Part shown: one piece after another, positions 54,216 to 63,456 of the stretch
How positions within the stretch are numbered: position 1 is the first letter of the stretch
How the letters are laid out: every line of letters begins with the position of its first letter
Origin: JBFKQC01 sp041627895
GTDB taxonomy: Bacteria > Pseudomonadota > Alphaproteobacteria > Rhodobacterales > Rhodobacteraceae
NCBI GenBank assembly: GCA_041627895.1
Contig: JBFKQC010000001.1
Location: 1 to 64,000, forward strand
Reading direction: 5' to 3'
DNA: 64,000 bases
Notes under the pieces: generated by a model
Databases searched by the model: none
The model's input: the letters and a program-made list of their open reading frames with translations, nothing else
What the model was told of the DNA's origin: nothing
Program-made: the position numbers and the translations under genes

Positions 54216-56759
54216 TCAAAGCCGCAGGTCGACGCCGCCGTCGGCCGTCACCCGCAGGGCAACGGGATCGGGGCCGGGTTCGGCGAGGGGCGCCGCCGCG
54301 GCCTCGGCGTGGGCCGGCGATGCCGGGGCATCGTCGCCGTCACGGCGCGGCGAGCCGCTGCCGAAGTCGAACGAGACGTCGGTGTAGCCGAGCGCGCGGA
54401 ACTCCTCGGCCAGCATGTCGATGTTGCGGCGCAGAAGATCGGCGGTCTCGGGCCGTTCCGCGGCAAGCGAAACGGCGATCGTGCCCTCGCCGGTCTGGAT
54501 CGTCATCCTGAGCCGCCCGAGTTCCTCGGGGCGCAGGGAAATCTCGACGGGACGGTCGGGCAGCGGGCGCGCGATGTCGGCGATCTGTACCGCAACCTGG
54601 CGTGCGATCCGCGCGATCTGCGCCGCCGCGGCGGCGTCGCGCGGCGGCGGGTCGCCGGCGGCGGGCGCGGCGATGTCTCCGATCGGATCGACCGCGCCGA
54701 GGTGCACTGCGTCCTCGGTCAACACCGCGAGCGGCGCGGGCGCAACGCCGGCGGCTGGCGTCGCCGTTGCGGCCGGCGCAGCCGTATCGCCGCGGCCGGC
54801 CGGGGCGGCAGGCGCGGCAGGCGCGGCGGTTTCGGATGCCCGGATGCGGGGCGGCTCGGGCGAGGCTTGCGGGCCCGGGCCGGAACCGGGGGTCCTGATG
54901 CTCGCAGCCTGCGGTGCAGGCGGGGTGGCGCCCGCGACAGGTGCAGGCGCGGCCGGATGGTCCGCAGGCGGGCGATCGGCCCCGGCATGGCCCGGTGGCA
55001 GCGGCCGAAGCTCCACGTCCATGGCGCGCGCAGTCGTGGCATTCACGGCCGGGGCAATCGCGGCGCCCGGCGCCGCCGCAGGCCGGGCCGGCGCCTTTGG
55101 TTGCCGGTATGCATCGGGGCCGGGGCCATCCCACGCGGCACGACCCGGGGTGTCCATCGCGTTCGGGGTCGCGGCATTCGGCGCCGGGACGGCCGGGGAA
55201 ACGCGGATCGCGGCGCCACGGTGCGGCATCACGGGCATGGCCGTCGACGGCAACTCGCCGGGCAGCTTCGCGGCGGCGCGGTCCAGGACCCCGGCGAAAG
55301 GCCTCGCGGGCGGGTTCGGTTCGCTGGCGTCCTTGCCTTTCAGGGCATGTCCGAAACCGGCGGGCAGTGGCCGGACTTCCGGTGGCCGGTCCGGTGGGGG
55401 AGACGCCTGGCGCGGCGCGGCGGTTTCAAATGCGATCTGCGGAACATCGGGCCGCGCGTTGCCAGTGGCGAATTCCGGTCGCGGCGCGCGGGCGGCGCGG
55501 CGATCCGTGCCGTCGGACGGGACGGTATCGGACACGGCGGCGAGCGGCCGGCCCGGGTACTCGCCCTGACGCGACGCTGGCGCCGCGCTCCGCACGGGCG
55601 CGACCGCTGGGCTGGCGCCCGCCCTGGCGGCCGGTTCCGCGGGACCTGCCGGGTGCGGGTCGCCCGGCGGCCGGTTCGGCGCCCGCCCGTGGGTGGCAGC
55701 CGCGACGGCATCCCCTGGCAGCAGCCGGTCGCCCGCATTCTCGGAGCGGCGTCCCGCCGGCACGTCCGCAGGGTCGGCAATCGTCGCCCGGTCCACCACG
55801 GACGGCTTCGCAGGCCGGCCCGTTTGTCCGGTACCGCCACCGGTCATCGAGGTCGGCGCCGCGGCCCGGGCGGGATCGAACGGCCCGGCCCCGGTCATGC
55901 GCAGGTCCTGCCCCGGCAGGGATGCCCGGCCAACCTGCGGACCGTTCCCTGCCGCTGCGCGCCCGTCTCTTCCGGACCCGTCGATGCCATGTGGCGACGC
56001 CGGAGCATGCGTGTCGCTTCGCTGGGGCGGGACGGCCGGCGTTTCCGGTTGTTCCATATGCGCACGATCCGGGACCGCCAGCAGCGGTTGTGCTGGCCGT
56101 TCCGCAACGGAATCCGGTGCGTCGGCCTGGGGCCGGCCGGAAGAGCCCGCCGGTTCCGTGCCGGGGCGCGCTCCGACCGTGCCGTGCGCGGCCTCGGCCG
56201 TGCCGGGGATATCCGCGGGCGCGATCCCTGACGGGGTATCCGGCGCTTCCGGCAGCGGCCACCGGGGAACGGCGGGCGCAATCCCCGCCGATTCGGACGG
56301 CACCGGGCGGACCGGGTCGGCCGAAACGCCCGGCACTGCCGCCCGGGACGGCGGCGCCTGGCTGCCGGCAGGGGTGGGCGACCAGACAGGCACCGGAACT
56401 TCCGGCGCGGCGGATTGTCCGACGGCGGGCGGGTTCCCGGCGAACCGGACGGGTTCGGCGCGGGGCCACGCGACCGGCGGGGCATTTTCGGACGGCTCCG
56501 CGACGGAAGGCCCTGCGCCCGACAGAACGACGCCGGGCACTCCGATCCCGGACTGACCCATGCCGGGCTGCCCCATGCCGATCTGCCAAAAGCCCGAGCT
56601 TCCGGAACCCGGCGCACCTTGGCCGGCCGGTCCGGACGCCAACAGCGCCACGAACCCGGCGAACTCGGTGTCCGTGTTCATCGCGCCGATGGCGGCGACG
56701 GGGTCCGCCGGATCGGGTGATCTTGGCTGGAAGAACTGCGCAAGCGGTAGGGTCTGCAT
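54216..56759 (-). CDS. fliK: Flagellar hook-length control protein FliK
   Basis: An 847-residue export-apparatus ruler that fixes hook length and switches substrate specificity. Only the C-terminal FliK domain (about 740-825) is recognisable, with SLRPEELGRLRMTIQTGEGT and LRRNIDMLAEEFRALGYTD. The rest is Pro/Ala/Gly-rich and low-complexity, about twice the length of E. coli FliK, with short GMGQ-type repeats near residues 57-70. The ATG at 56759 (MQTLPLAQFFQ) was chosen from flagellar-type N-termini; an upstream in-frame start at 57035 would run into the divergent gene. Order fliK-flgD is standard. Confidence 0.85.
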   Translation of the reverse strand: MQTLPLAQFFQPRSPDPADPVAAIGAMNTDTEFAGFVALLASGPAGQGAPGSGSSGFWQIGMGQPGMGQSGIGVPGVVLSGAGPSVAEPSENAPPVAWPRAEPVRFAGNPPAVGQSAAPEVPVPVWSPTPAGSQAPPSRAAVPGVSADPVRPVPSESAGIAPAVPRWPLPEAPDTPSGIAPADIPGTAEAAHGTVGARPGTEPAGSSGRPQADAPDSVAERPAQPLLAVPDRAHMEQPETPAVPPQRSDTHAPASPHGIDGSGRDGRAAAGNGPQVGRASLPGQDLRMTGAGPFDPARAAAPTSMTGGGTGQTGRPAKPSVVDRATIADPADVPAGRRSENAGDRLLPGDAVAAATHGRAPNRPPGDPHPAGPAEPAARAGASPAVAPVRSAAPASRQGEYPGRPLAAVSDTVPSDGTDRRAARAPRPEFATGNARPDVPQIAFETAAPRQASPPPDRPPEVRPLPAGFGHALKGKDASEPNPPARPFAGVLDRAAAKLPGELPSTAMPVMPHRGAAIRVSPAVPAPNAATPNAMDTPGRAAWDGPGPDAYRQPKAPARPAAAPGAAIAPAVNATTARAMDVELRPLPPGHAGADRPPADHPAAPAPVAGATPPAPQAASIRTPGSGPGPQASPEPPRIRASETAAPAAPAAPAGRGDTAAPAATATPAAGVAPAPLAVLTEDAVHLGAVDPIGDIAAPAAGDPPPRDAAAAAQIARIARQVAVQIADIARPLPDRPVEISLRPEELGRLRMTIQTGEGTIAVSLAAERPETADLLRRNIDMLAEEFRALGYTDVSFDFGSGSPRRDGDDAPASPAHAEAAAAPLAEPGPDPVALRVTADGGVDLRL

Positions 56760-56874
56760 GACTGCCTCGGGGATTCTGCCACCGGTTCCCGCGGTATGAC
56801 GCGCAAGAGTTACCGCATGTTTACCGGTGCCGGCGCATAAGGGGGAAAGTCGATCAAATTGACGGGATGCGACC

Positions 56875-57162
56875 ATGACCCCAATCGACCCTGCAGGCGC
56901 TTCCACGGCGCCCCTGCCGAAACCGTCCGACAGCGCGCTGCGCGATGCCGCCCGCAAGCTCGAGGCGACCTTTCTGTCCGAGATGCTGAAATCGGCCGGT
57001 TTCGGCGCGCCGCGCGGGGCGTTCGGCGGCGGCACCGGCGAGGATCAGTTCAGCTCGTTCCTGCGCCAGGCGCAGGCCGAAAAACTGGCCGAGGCCGGCG
57101 GGATCGGCCTTGCGGAGCATCTTTTCGAAGCACTGAAGGAGCGGGCCGATGGGTCTGTTTAG
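56875..57162 (+). CDS. Rod-binding protein (FlgJ N-terminal-type)
   Basis: A 95-residue protein equal to the FlgJ N-terminal rod-assembly domain without the muramidase part. It has LRDAARKLEATFLSEMLKSAGF and FSSFLRQAQAEKLAEAGGIGLA. In Rhodobacteraceae this truncated form is usual. The next gene starts 14 bases before its end, so translation is coupled. Divergent from fliK across about 115 bp, which contains no clear promoter. Confidence 0.9.
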   Translation: MTPIDPAGASTAPLPKPSDSALRDAARKLEATFLSEMLKSAGFGAPRGAFGGGTGEDQFSSFLRQAQAEKLAEAGGIGLAEHLFEALKERADGSV

Positions 57163-57502
57163 CCGTCGCATGGCCAGCGAGTTGCTCGAGGACATGCTGG
57201 AGCGCGAGCGCAAGGCGGCGCTCGGCGGCCGTTTCGACCTGCTGGAACGGCTGGTCGCGGAAAAGGAACGCCTGATCGCCGTGGTGGCGCGCGAGGGCGC
57301 CGACGCCGAGACGCTGGCAAGACTGAAGGCGGGGGCCGAGCGCAACGGGCGCCTCTTGCAGTCGATGCGCGACGGGGTCGCGGCGGCAAAGGCGCGGCTT
57401 TCCGCGCTGGGCGGACGGGGCGAAACGCTGCAGACCTACGACGCAGAGGGCCGCAGACGCCCGATAAGCCGGGCTGCCAATCCGGCCGACCGCCGCGCGT
57501 GA
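57149..57502 (+). CDS. FlgN-like flagellar export chaperone candidate
   Basis: A 117-residue helical, charged protein. An AAGGAG seven bases before the ATG at 57149 supports that start. The heptad-rich middle (LEDMLERERKAALGGRFDLL, then EKERLIAVVAREGADAETL) is coiled-coil-like, fitting a FlgN-type chaperone for hook-associated proteins. It overlaps the rod-binding gene by 14 bases. Identification rests mainly on length, helical content and context. Confidence 0.7.
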   Translation: MGLFSRRMASELLEDMLERERKAALGGRFDLLERLVAEKERLIAVVAREGADAETLARLKAGAERNGRLLQSMRDGVAAAKARLSALGGRGETLQTYDAEGRRRPISRAANPADRRA

Positions 57503-57722
57503 GGTGCAGAATTTACCAAGAATTTGAGGAAAAGAGACGGAATCCCGCCGCAATCCCTTCACACTCTGTTTCCTATTTCGCCGCAGAAGGGGGCTGCACC
57601 GATCCGGTGGCGCGCCGTGGCAGGGCCCGGTCCGCACACGTCAGAACGACAGTCTCATCGGCCCGAAAGGGCCTGACGTCATCCCGTGGCGCAAAATACG
57701 TCACACGACAAAAGGAACTCCG

Positions 57723-59284
57723 ATGTCCAGCATTCTGACCAACAACAGCGCCATGGTCGCGCTGCAGACCCTGAAGGGAATCAACGCAGCCTGTCGCAGA
57801 CGCAAAACGAGATCTCGACCGGCAAGTCGGTGGCCACCGCGCGCGACAATGCCTCGATCTGGGCCATCTCGAAGGTGATGGAATCCGACGTGAAGGGCTT
57901 CAAGGCGATTTCCGAAAGCCTGTCGCTCGGCCAGTCCACCGTCGCCGTGGCGCGCAACGCCTCGGAAACCGTCACCGAGCTTCTGACCGAGATCAAGGGC
58001 AAGGTCGTCGCCGCGCAGGAGGCGAATGTCGACCGCGACAAGATCCAGACCGATATCAACGCGCTTCGCGGCCAGATCAACTCGATCGTCGGCGCGGCGC
58101 AGTTCAACGGCCTGAACCTGTTGCAGGGCACGGCGGACGTGAACGTTCTGGCCTCGCTCGACCGCGATTCCAGCGGCGTCGTCTCGGCCAGCAACATCAC
58201 GGTCGCGCGCCAGGACCTGACCACCGGCGCCGGCACCAACGGCGTGGGATCGGGCGGCACGGATCTTTCCGGCCAGATTCTCGACGCGGCGAACGGCTCG
58301 ACCTATGCCGGCGGCACGCTTTCGGCGACGGGCAACACCGCCGTGATCGAGTTCGCGGGCGACTGGGACACCAATGACGCCACTTCGATCACCGTGGGCG
58401 GCCAGTCGGTCGGATACACCGCCGCGGCCGACGACCAGACCGCGACCAATGCCCGCGACGCGCTGTTGTCCAGCCTGCAGGCGCTGGATCTCGACGACGT
58501 GACCTTCACGTCGAACGGCACCAACCAGATCGTCGTCACCTCGACCCGCCCGTTCGAATCGCTTGGCGTGTCGATGGACGATTCCGGTGTGACCGGCGGC
58601 GCCGGCAACTCGTACCTGCAGGCGATCAACGGCACGACGACGGGCAACACCACGACCGAATCCGGCACCGTCGACCAGCGTGCCGAGGAGATCTTCTTCA
58701 CCACCGGCGCGAGTCCGGCGGAAGGCAACAGCTATCAGGCCTCGGTCGGCGGCGTCGCGTATTACTACACGGCCGGCAAAGGCGAATCCTTTGCCGACGT
58801 CGCGCGCGGCCTGAAGACCGCGATCGACAGCGCCGGGCTCAGCGGCGTCACCACGCAGGTGGCGATCAACGCGACCACCGGGCAGGCCAGCCTGAAGATC
58901 GACAACAGCGGGTCCGACCTGGCGCTCGCCACGGCGGCGATGGACGGCGGCACCGCGTCGGGCGGCCTGTTCGGGCTCGATTCGCTGAACGTCACGACCG
59001 ATTCCGGCGCCAATGCGGCGCTCGACAACATCGAGACGCTGATCCAGACCGCGATCGACGCCTCGGCCTCGTTCGGCTCGGATCAGGGCCGGATCGACAC
59101 GCAGTCCGACTTCGTCAGCAAGCTGATGGATTCGCTGAAATCCGGGATCGGATCGCTGGTCGATGCCGACATGGAAGAGGCCTCTGCCCGCCTGCAGGCG
59201 CTGCAGGTGCAGCAGCAACTCGGCATCCAGTCGCTTTCGATCGCGAACCAGGCGCCGCAGTCGCTGCTGTCGCTGTTCCGGTAA
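57723..59284 (+). pseudogene. Flagellin gene with an apparent 1-base deletion at codon 22
   Basis: AAAGGAAC and the ATG at 57723 open MSSILTNNSAMVALQTLKGI, the classic flagellin N-terminus, which is cut off after codon 22. The rest of flagellin (SLSQTQNEISTGKS onward) continues one frame back from base 57788. Inserting one base at about 57786-57788 joins both into a 520-residue flagellin. The N-terminal D0/D1 helices, a long hypervariable middle (about 155-420) and the C-terminal D0 (LQVQQQLGIQSLSIANQAPQ, ending LLSLFR) are intact. No stop interrupts the remainder. This can be a sequencing error, a recent loss of function, or frameshift decoding. FlaF and FlbT follow. Confidence 0.88.
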
Positions 59285-59293
59285 AGACGCCGT

Positions 59294-59326
59294 CCCCGGG
59301 CGCACCTGCCTAGCGTGCGCCCGGGG
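59294..59326 (+). terminator. 12-bp stem-loop between flagellin and flaF
   Basis: CCCCGGGCGCAC (59294-59305) pairs perfectly with GTGCGCCCGGGG (59315-59326) around nine bases, starting 10 bp after the flagellin stop. No T-run follows. It could terminate, attenuate or stabilise flagellin mRNA relative to flaF-flbT. Confidence 0.65.
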
Positions 59327-59369
59327 GCAGACTTCCGATTGATCCCATCACCCGCCGGAAGGACACGAC

Positions 59370-59747
59370 GTGAACGCCCAAGACCTGGCCCGAACGGCCT
59401 ATTCCGCTGCCGCCGCCCCGATCAGAACGCACCAGAGCGCCGAGTACGACGTCTTCGCCCAGGTCACGTCGCGGCTGAAAAGCGCCGCGGCACGCGGCAC
59501 CGAGGGCTTTCCCGACCTGGTCAGCGCGCTGCACGACAACCGCCGGCTGTGGATCCTGATGGCCGGCGACGTGGCCGATCCCGGCAACGCCCTTCCCGAG
59601 ACCCTGCGCGCGCAGCTCTTCTACCTCGCCGAGTTCACGTTGCAGCATTCGACCAAGGTCCTCGAAGGCCGCGCCTCGGCCGAGGTGCTGACCGACATCA
59701 ACACCACGATCATGCGCGGATTGCGCCAGCAGGGAGCGGCGGCATGA
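59370..59747 (+). CDS. flaF: Flagellar biosynthesis regulator FlaF
   Basis: A 125-residue helical protein that in Caulobacter helps flagellin synthesis and secretion and is paired with FlbT. It begins MNAQDLARTAYSAAAAPIRT and ends with ADINTTIMRGL-type helix, with a family-like LWILMAGDVADPGNALP stretch. The start is GTG at 59370, after GGAAGG. Its TGA overlaps the flbT ATG (ATGA). Confidence 0.93.
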   Translation: MNAQDLARTAYSAAAAPIRTHQSAEYDVFAQVTSRLKSAAARGTEGFPDLVSALHDNRRLWILMAGDVADPGNALPETLRAQLFYLAEFTLQHSTKVLEGRASAEVLTDINTTIMRGLRQQGAAA

Positions 59748-60148
59748 GCGGTCTGGTCCTGAAACTCGGCCCCAAGGAGCGGGTACTGATCAACGGCGCG
59801 GTGATCGAGAACGGCGACCGCCGGTCGCGGCTGTCGATCGTGACGCCGAACGCCAACATCCTGCGGCTGCGCGACGCGATCCATCCCGAAGAGGTGAACA
59901 CGCCGGTCCGGCGGGTCTGCTACATCGCGCAACTGGTCCTGTCCGGCGACGCCGACCCCGAGGACGCCAAGCTGCAGCTCTTGCGCGGTATCGAGCAGCT
60001 CAGCCAGGCGCTGACCGATGCCGACAGCCGCCGGCAGATGGCGGCCGCGACCGAGGCGGTGATCGCCGCGCAGTTCTACCAGGCGCTCAAGGCGCTGCGG
60101 TCGCTGCTGCCGCGCGAGGAGCGCCTGCTGGCCGCGCGCGTGCAATGA
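59744..60148 (+). CDS. flbT: Flagellin synthesis post-transcriptional regulator FlbT
   Basis: A 134-residue RNA-level regulator known in Caulobacter to bind the flagellin 5' leader and promote its decay. It has LVLKLGPKERVLINGAVIEN, PIRRVCYIAQLVL-like TPVRRVCYIAQL and the ending YQALKALRSLLPREERLL. The ATG overlaps the flaF stop. The next gene starts four bases before its stop. Confidence 0.93.
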   Translation: MSGLVLKLGPKERVLINGAVIENGDRRSRLSIVTPNANILRLRDAIHPEEVNTPVRRVCYIAQLVLSGDADPEDAKLQLLRGIEQLSQALTDADSRRQMAAATEAVIAAQFYQALKALRSLLPREERLLAARVQ

Positions 60149-60984
60149 GCTTTCAGCCGGTCATCCCGATCGGCGGCTACGCGGGCTGGTCCTTTCTGAC
60201 CCGCACGCGCGAGGCCCAGCAGGAGGCGTTCGACGCCTCCGCCGAAATCGCCCGGAACGTGGCCTATTTCGAAGCGAATATCGGCGCGGTCACCAGCGCC
60301 GAGGCGCTGGTCTCGGACCGGCGTCTGCTGCAGGTCGCGCTCGGCGCCTTCGGCCTCGATGACGACATCAACAGCCGCTACTTCCTGCAGAAGGTGCTGG
60401 AAGACGGAACGCTCGATCCGGCCGCGCTGGCCAACCGCCTGTCCGACAAGCGGTATCTGGAGTTTTCCAAGGCATTCGGCTTCGGCGACTTCGACACGCC
60501 GCGCACGGTGCTTTCGGATTTCCCGGCCGAGATCGCCGGGGCCTATCGCGAGCAGCAATTCGAAATCGCCGTCGGAAACCAGGATGCCAACATGCGCCTC
60601 GCGCTCGGCCTCGACCGCGCGCTGGGCGAAATCGCGTCCAGGGACACGACGGATGACGGGCGCTGGTTCCTGGTGATGGGCCAGCCGCCCGTGCGCAAGG
60701 TGTTCGAGGCCGCGCTCGGCCTGCCCGGTTCGGTGGGCGCGCTGGACCTCGACCAGCAACTGAGCGCCTTTCGCGACAAGGCCGCGGCACGGTTCGGAGA
60801 CGGCGAGATTGCGCAGTTCGCCGACCCGGAAAGGCGCGAAGAGCTGGTCCGGCTGTTCCTGCTGCGCGCCGACCTCGGCGCCCCCGGCGGCGGTGTCCGC
60901 GGCGCAAGCGCCGCGCTCGCGGTCCTGCAGAATGCCAATGGTGCAGCGGGCGGCCTGTTCGGGTTGCTCTCGGGCGCGCGGTAA
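60145..60984 (+). CDS. DUF1217 flagellar-associated protein
   Basis: A 279-residue soluble protein of the DUF1217 family, often found in flagellar loci of Alphaproteobacteria. It starts YAGWSFLTRTREAQQEAFDA and has LLQVALGAFGLDDDINSRYF, a pattern repeated in the family. No enzyme motif is visible and its function is not established. Its ATG overlaps the flbT stop, placing it in the flaF-flbT unit. Confidence 0.88.
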   Translation: MSFQPVIPIGGYAGWSFLTRTREAQQEAFDASAEIARNVAYFEANIGAVTSAEALVSDRRLLQVALGAFGLDDDINSRYFLQKVLEDGTLDPAALANRLSDKRYLEFSKAFGFGDFDTPRTVLSDFPAEIAGAYREQQFEIAVGNQDANMRLALGLDRALGEIASRDTTDDGRWFLVMGQPPVRKVFEAALGLPGSVGALDLDQQLSAFRDKAAARFGDGEIAQFADPERREELVRLFLLRADLGAPGGGVRGASAALAVLQNANGAAGGLFGLLSGAR

Positions 60985-61574
60985 GAACCTCCCGACCGGA
61001 GCCGGACCGGGCGACGCGTCGCGCGATCGCGTAAGACCAGCGGCTCAAGGCGCATTCCGTGCTTCGACGCCAACGCAGCGCCACCCGGCCCTTGTTGCAC
61101 GTCCTCCATGCCGCCGCTCTTGCGCCGTTGCATTGGCCGCGCGTGTATTCTCAACGCCTTGCCCGACCGGCCGCGGCAGCGATGGCATCCGCCAAGCGTC
61201 CGGCGCGAGGTCAAGGCACGTCGCCTGGCTGGCCCCGGCGGAAATCGTCACGTGTGTCCGGGCTCGGGCGCGCGGGATCGGGCCGCGGGCCGTGGCCGCC
61301 AATACCACAGGGCGGCCGGCGCGATTGCCAGCGGTGCCGATTCCGCGACGGATCACGGGATTGCGCCGGGCGGGTCACCCCCGCGGCACCGCAAGGCACC
61401 GGATGCACTCGCGCCCGGCGCCGTCGGGCCTCACCGGACGGACCGGGCCAGCAAGCCATACTGCGCAAGGCAGGGGCGGGGATGATCCCCGCCCCTGCCG
61501 TATCCGGCGTTGGCCGGCGGATCACATCCCCGGCGACGCCGCGTATGGCGATCCGCGCCGCGCCGCGCGGCCGG
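60985..61574. other. Gene-free 590-bp gap after the flagellar unit
   Basis: Open frames on both strands (for example 61045-61356 minus) are short and have no recognisable domain. The only clear element is the 14-bp stem-loop at 61469-61499. The gap separates two convergent transcripts, the flagellar genes and the binding-protein gene. Confidence 0.5.
61469..61499. terminator. 14-bp stem-loop downstream of the binding-protein gene
   Basis: A perfect 14-bp inverted repeat (61469-61482 with 61486-61499) encloses three bases, 76 bp past the binding-protein stop. No T-run is present on either side. It may mark the 3' end of that message or stabilise it. Confidence 0.6.
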
Positions 61575-63233
61575 TCAGGCCCGGTCGAGCCCGAGCGACG
61601 CCCGGTACAGCGCGATCTGGGACTCGCGGCCGATCTGGTCGGTGATCTTGTCCCAGGCCGCGGCGATGGCGTCCGCGGTCTCTTGCGCGCCGGCATATTG
61701 CCCGGCAAATCCCTTGGCCAGTTCGTCCTCGGCGACCGAGTAGTACTGGAAGATGCCCGGGATGCGCGGTTCGATCGCGGCGTTCGGATGGTTGTAGCTG
61801 TCCGCGTTGGAGCCGAGGTAATCCTCGATGAACGCCCGGTCATAGCCCGCCTCTTCCCACTCGTCGTAGTTGAAATGGGAATTCCGGTAGGGCTGGAAGC
61901 CCGACGGATAGGCCGAGGCCCAGAGGCTGAGATCGCGCCCGCCGAGATGCGCCGCCGCCGACCACGCCGCCTTTTGCCGCTTGGGGTCGCTGTCGACCGT
62001 CGCCATCACGTAGACGCCCCAGCCGATATAGGCCATGTTCGGCGCCTCGTTGCGGGTCTCTTCCCATGCGCCGGTGCCGGCGTTGTAGACGCGGTCGGAG
62101 GCCGGGTTGATGCCGAAGCCCACCACGTCGCCCACGACGGACGTGTCCGAGGTGCGCGCGTTCGACCCCACGTCGCCCCACCACATCAGCATCGAACCCG
62201 TGCCGGCCAGGAACTGCTGGAACGCGGTCGTACCCGGATCGGCGTTGATCTGGTCGGCCGGATAGACATCCGCCTCGATCAGGTCCAGCACATCCTGGAT
62301 CGCCTGCACCCAGGCCGGGTTGTTGACCCGCGGCTTCATGGTTTCGGGATCGAACAGCCAGGCCGGGTCGCTGGGATGCTTGGCATAGGCCGCCGCGCGG
62401 TTCTCGATGAAGTAGAACCCGAAGCCGCCCCAGCCCTTCAGCGGGTCGAGATAGCCATGCGCCGGCAGCCCGGTCAGCGGGTCGTCCTTGCCCTTCAGCT
62501 CTTTGCTGATCGCGTTAATCTCCTGCCAGGTCGTGGGCACCGGCTTGCCGGTGATCGAGCCGTCGCCGAAATAGTCGGTGCGGTAGGCAAACGTGTGGCA
62601 GTCGCCGTCGATCGAGATGCGATAGGTCTTGCCGTCCCAGGTGCCCACGGGCGCCTGCAGGTAGCCGACGTAATCGTCCATGTCGATCACGTCCATGACC
62701 CAGTCGGGCATCTGGCTGGCCATGCCGCGGCCCAGAACGTCGCCTTCGAACGGCGCGCCCATCTCGATGATGTCGAAATCGACGGTGCCGGTGGCGATCG
62801 ACTGTTGCAGCCGCGCGTTGTAGTCGGCCTGCGCCAGGTCGATCCAGTTGATCTTGGCGCCGGTATAGGCCTCCCACGGCTTCAGGAACCCGCGGAACAG
62901 GAAGTTGTGCAGGTTCTGGTTGTTCAGCCCCATGAAGGTCAGCGTCACGCCGGCGAATTCGCCCTCGGCGACGACCTCCTTGATCGGGCCAAGGCACATC
63001 TCGCCGACCTTCTGCCACTCGGCGTCGCCGGGGCTGCCCATGCCGACACCGGGGATCTTCAGGATCGCGGCGCGCAGGTCCTCGTGGCCGGCGGCCCAGG
63101 CCGGGCGCACCGAGGTGCCGGTGAACACGCCGCCCAGCGCGGCGGCGCCGGCGGTCGCGGTCGCGCCTTTCAGCACGCCCCTGCGGCTGATCTTGCCGGC
63201 GCGGCGCATCGCCTCGTAAAGCTCAACTCTCAT
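61575..63233 (-). CDS. ABC transporter substrate-binding protein, Tat-exported
   Basis: A 552-residue extracellular solute-binding protein family 1 member. The start at 63233 gives a twin-arginine signal (ISRRGVLKGATATAGAAAL), rare for this class. The mature protein has the family two-lobe pattern with YNARLQQSIATGTVDFDII and GTTAFQQFLAGTGSMLMWWG. Relatives import sugars, polyols or glycosides; the ligand is not evident. It is divergent from an ABC ATPase of sugar type, and the permeases are outside the window. Confidence 0.9.
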   Translation of the reverse strand: MRVELYEAMRRAGKISRRGVLKGATATAGAAALGGVFTGTSVRPAWAAGHEDLRAAILKIPGVGMGSPGDAEWQKVGEMCLGPIKEVVAEGEFAGVTLTFMGLNNQNLHNFLFRGFLKPWEAYTGAKINWIDLAQADYNARLQQSIATGTVDFDIIEMGAPFEGDVLGRGMASQMPDWVMDVIDMDDYVGYLQAPVGTWDGKTYRISIDGDCHTFAYRTDYFGDGSITGKPVPTTWQEINAISKELKGKDDPLTGLPAHGYLDPLKGWGGFGFYFIENRAAAYAKHPSDPAWLFDPETMKPRVNNPAWVQAIQDVLDLIEADVYPADQINADPGTTAFQQFLAGTGSMLMWWGDVGSNARTSDTSVVGDVVGFGINPASDRVYNAGTGAWEETRNEAPNMAYIGWGVYVMATVDSDPKRQKAAWSAAAHLGGRDLSLWASAYPSGFQPYRNSHFNYDEWEEAGYDRAFIEDYLGSNADSYNHPNAAIEPRIPGIFQYYSVAEDELAKGFAGQYAGAQETADAIAAAWDKITDQIGRESQIALYRASLGLDRA

Positions 63234-63456
63234 GGATTCGTCCTCCCTTGAATGTCTTTTCGACGGTCTGCGGGCGGGAACGGACAATACACGCGCAGCG
63301 AACAGGCCGCGCCGTCCCCCCCGATCTAGGTGCCGTGCGGGGCGAGTATGAGTGATGCTGACGTTGAGTCAACAAAATCAACGGGCTCAGCCCGCACGGC
63401 GATGGACAGGCCAAGGGCTGTTGGCTACCGTTCCCGCAACAGGGGGACAGGGCGAC

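Noticed and set aside
57763..57800. Programmed -1 frameshift site in flagellin
   Set aside because: No X-XXY-YYZ slippery heptamer or following pseudoknot-like structure is visible, so programmed shifting is less likely than an indel or sequencing error.
61059..63251. A 730-codon plus-strand open frame
   Set aside because: It is antisense to the Tat-exported binding protein; its translation is compositionally typical of shadow frames.
63344..63372. A promoter for the binding-protein gene (TTGACT with a poor -10)
   Set aside because: The -35 box is good but nothing resembling TATAAT occurs at 16-18 bases; too weak to list.
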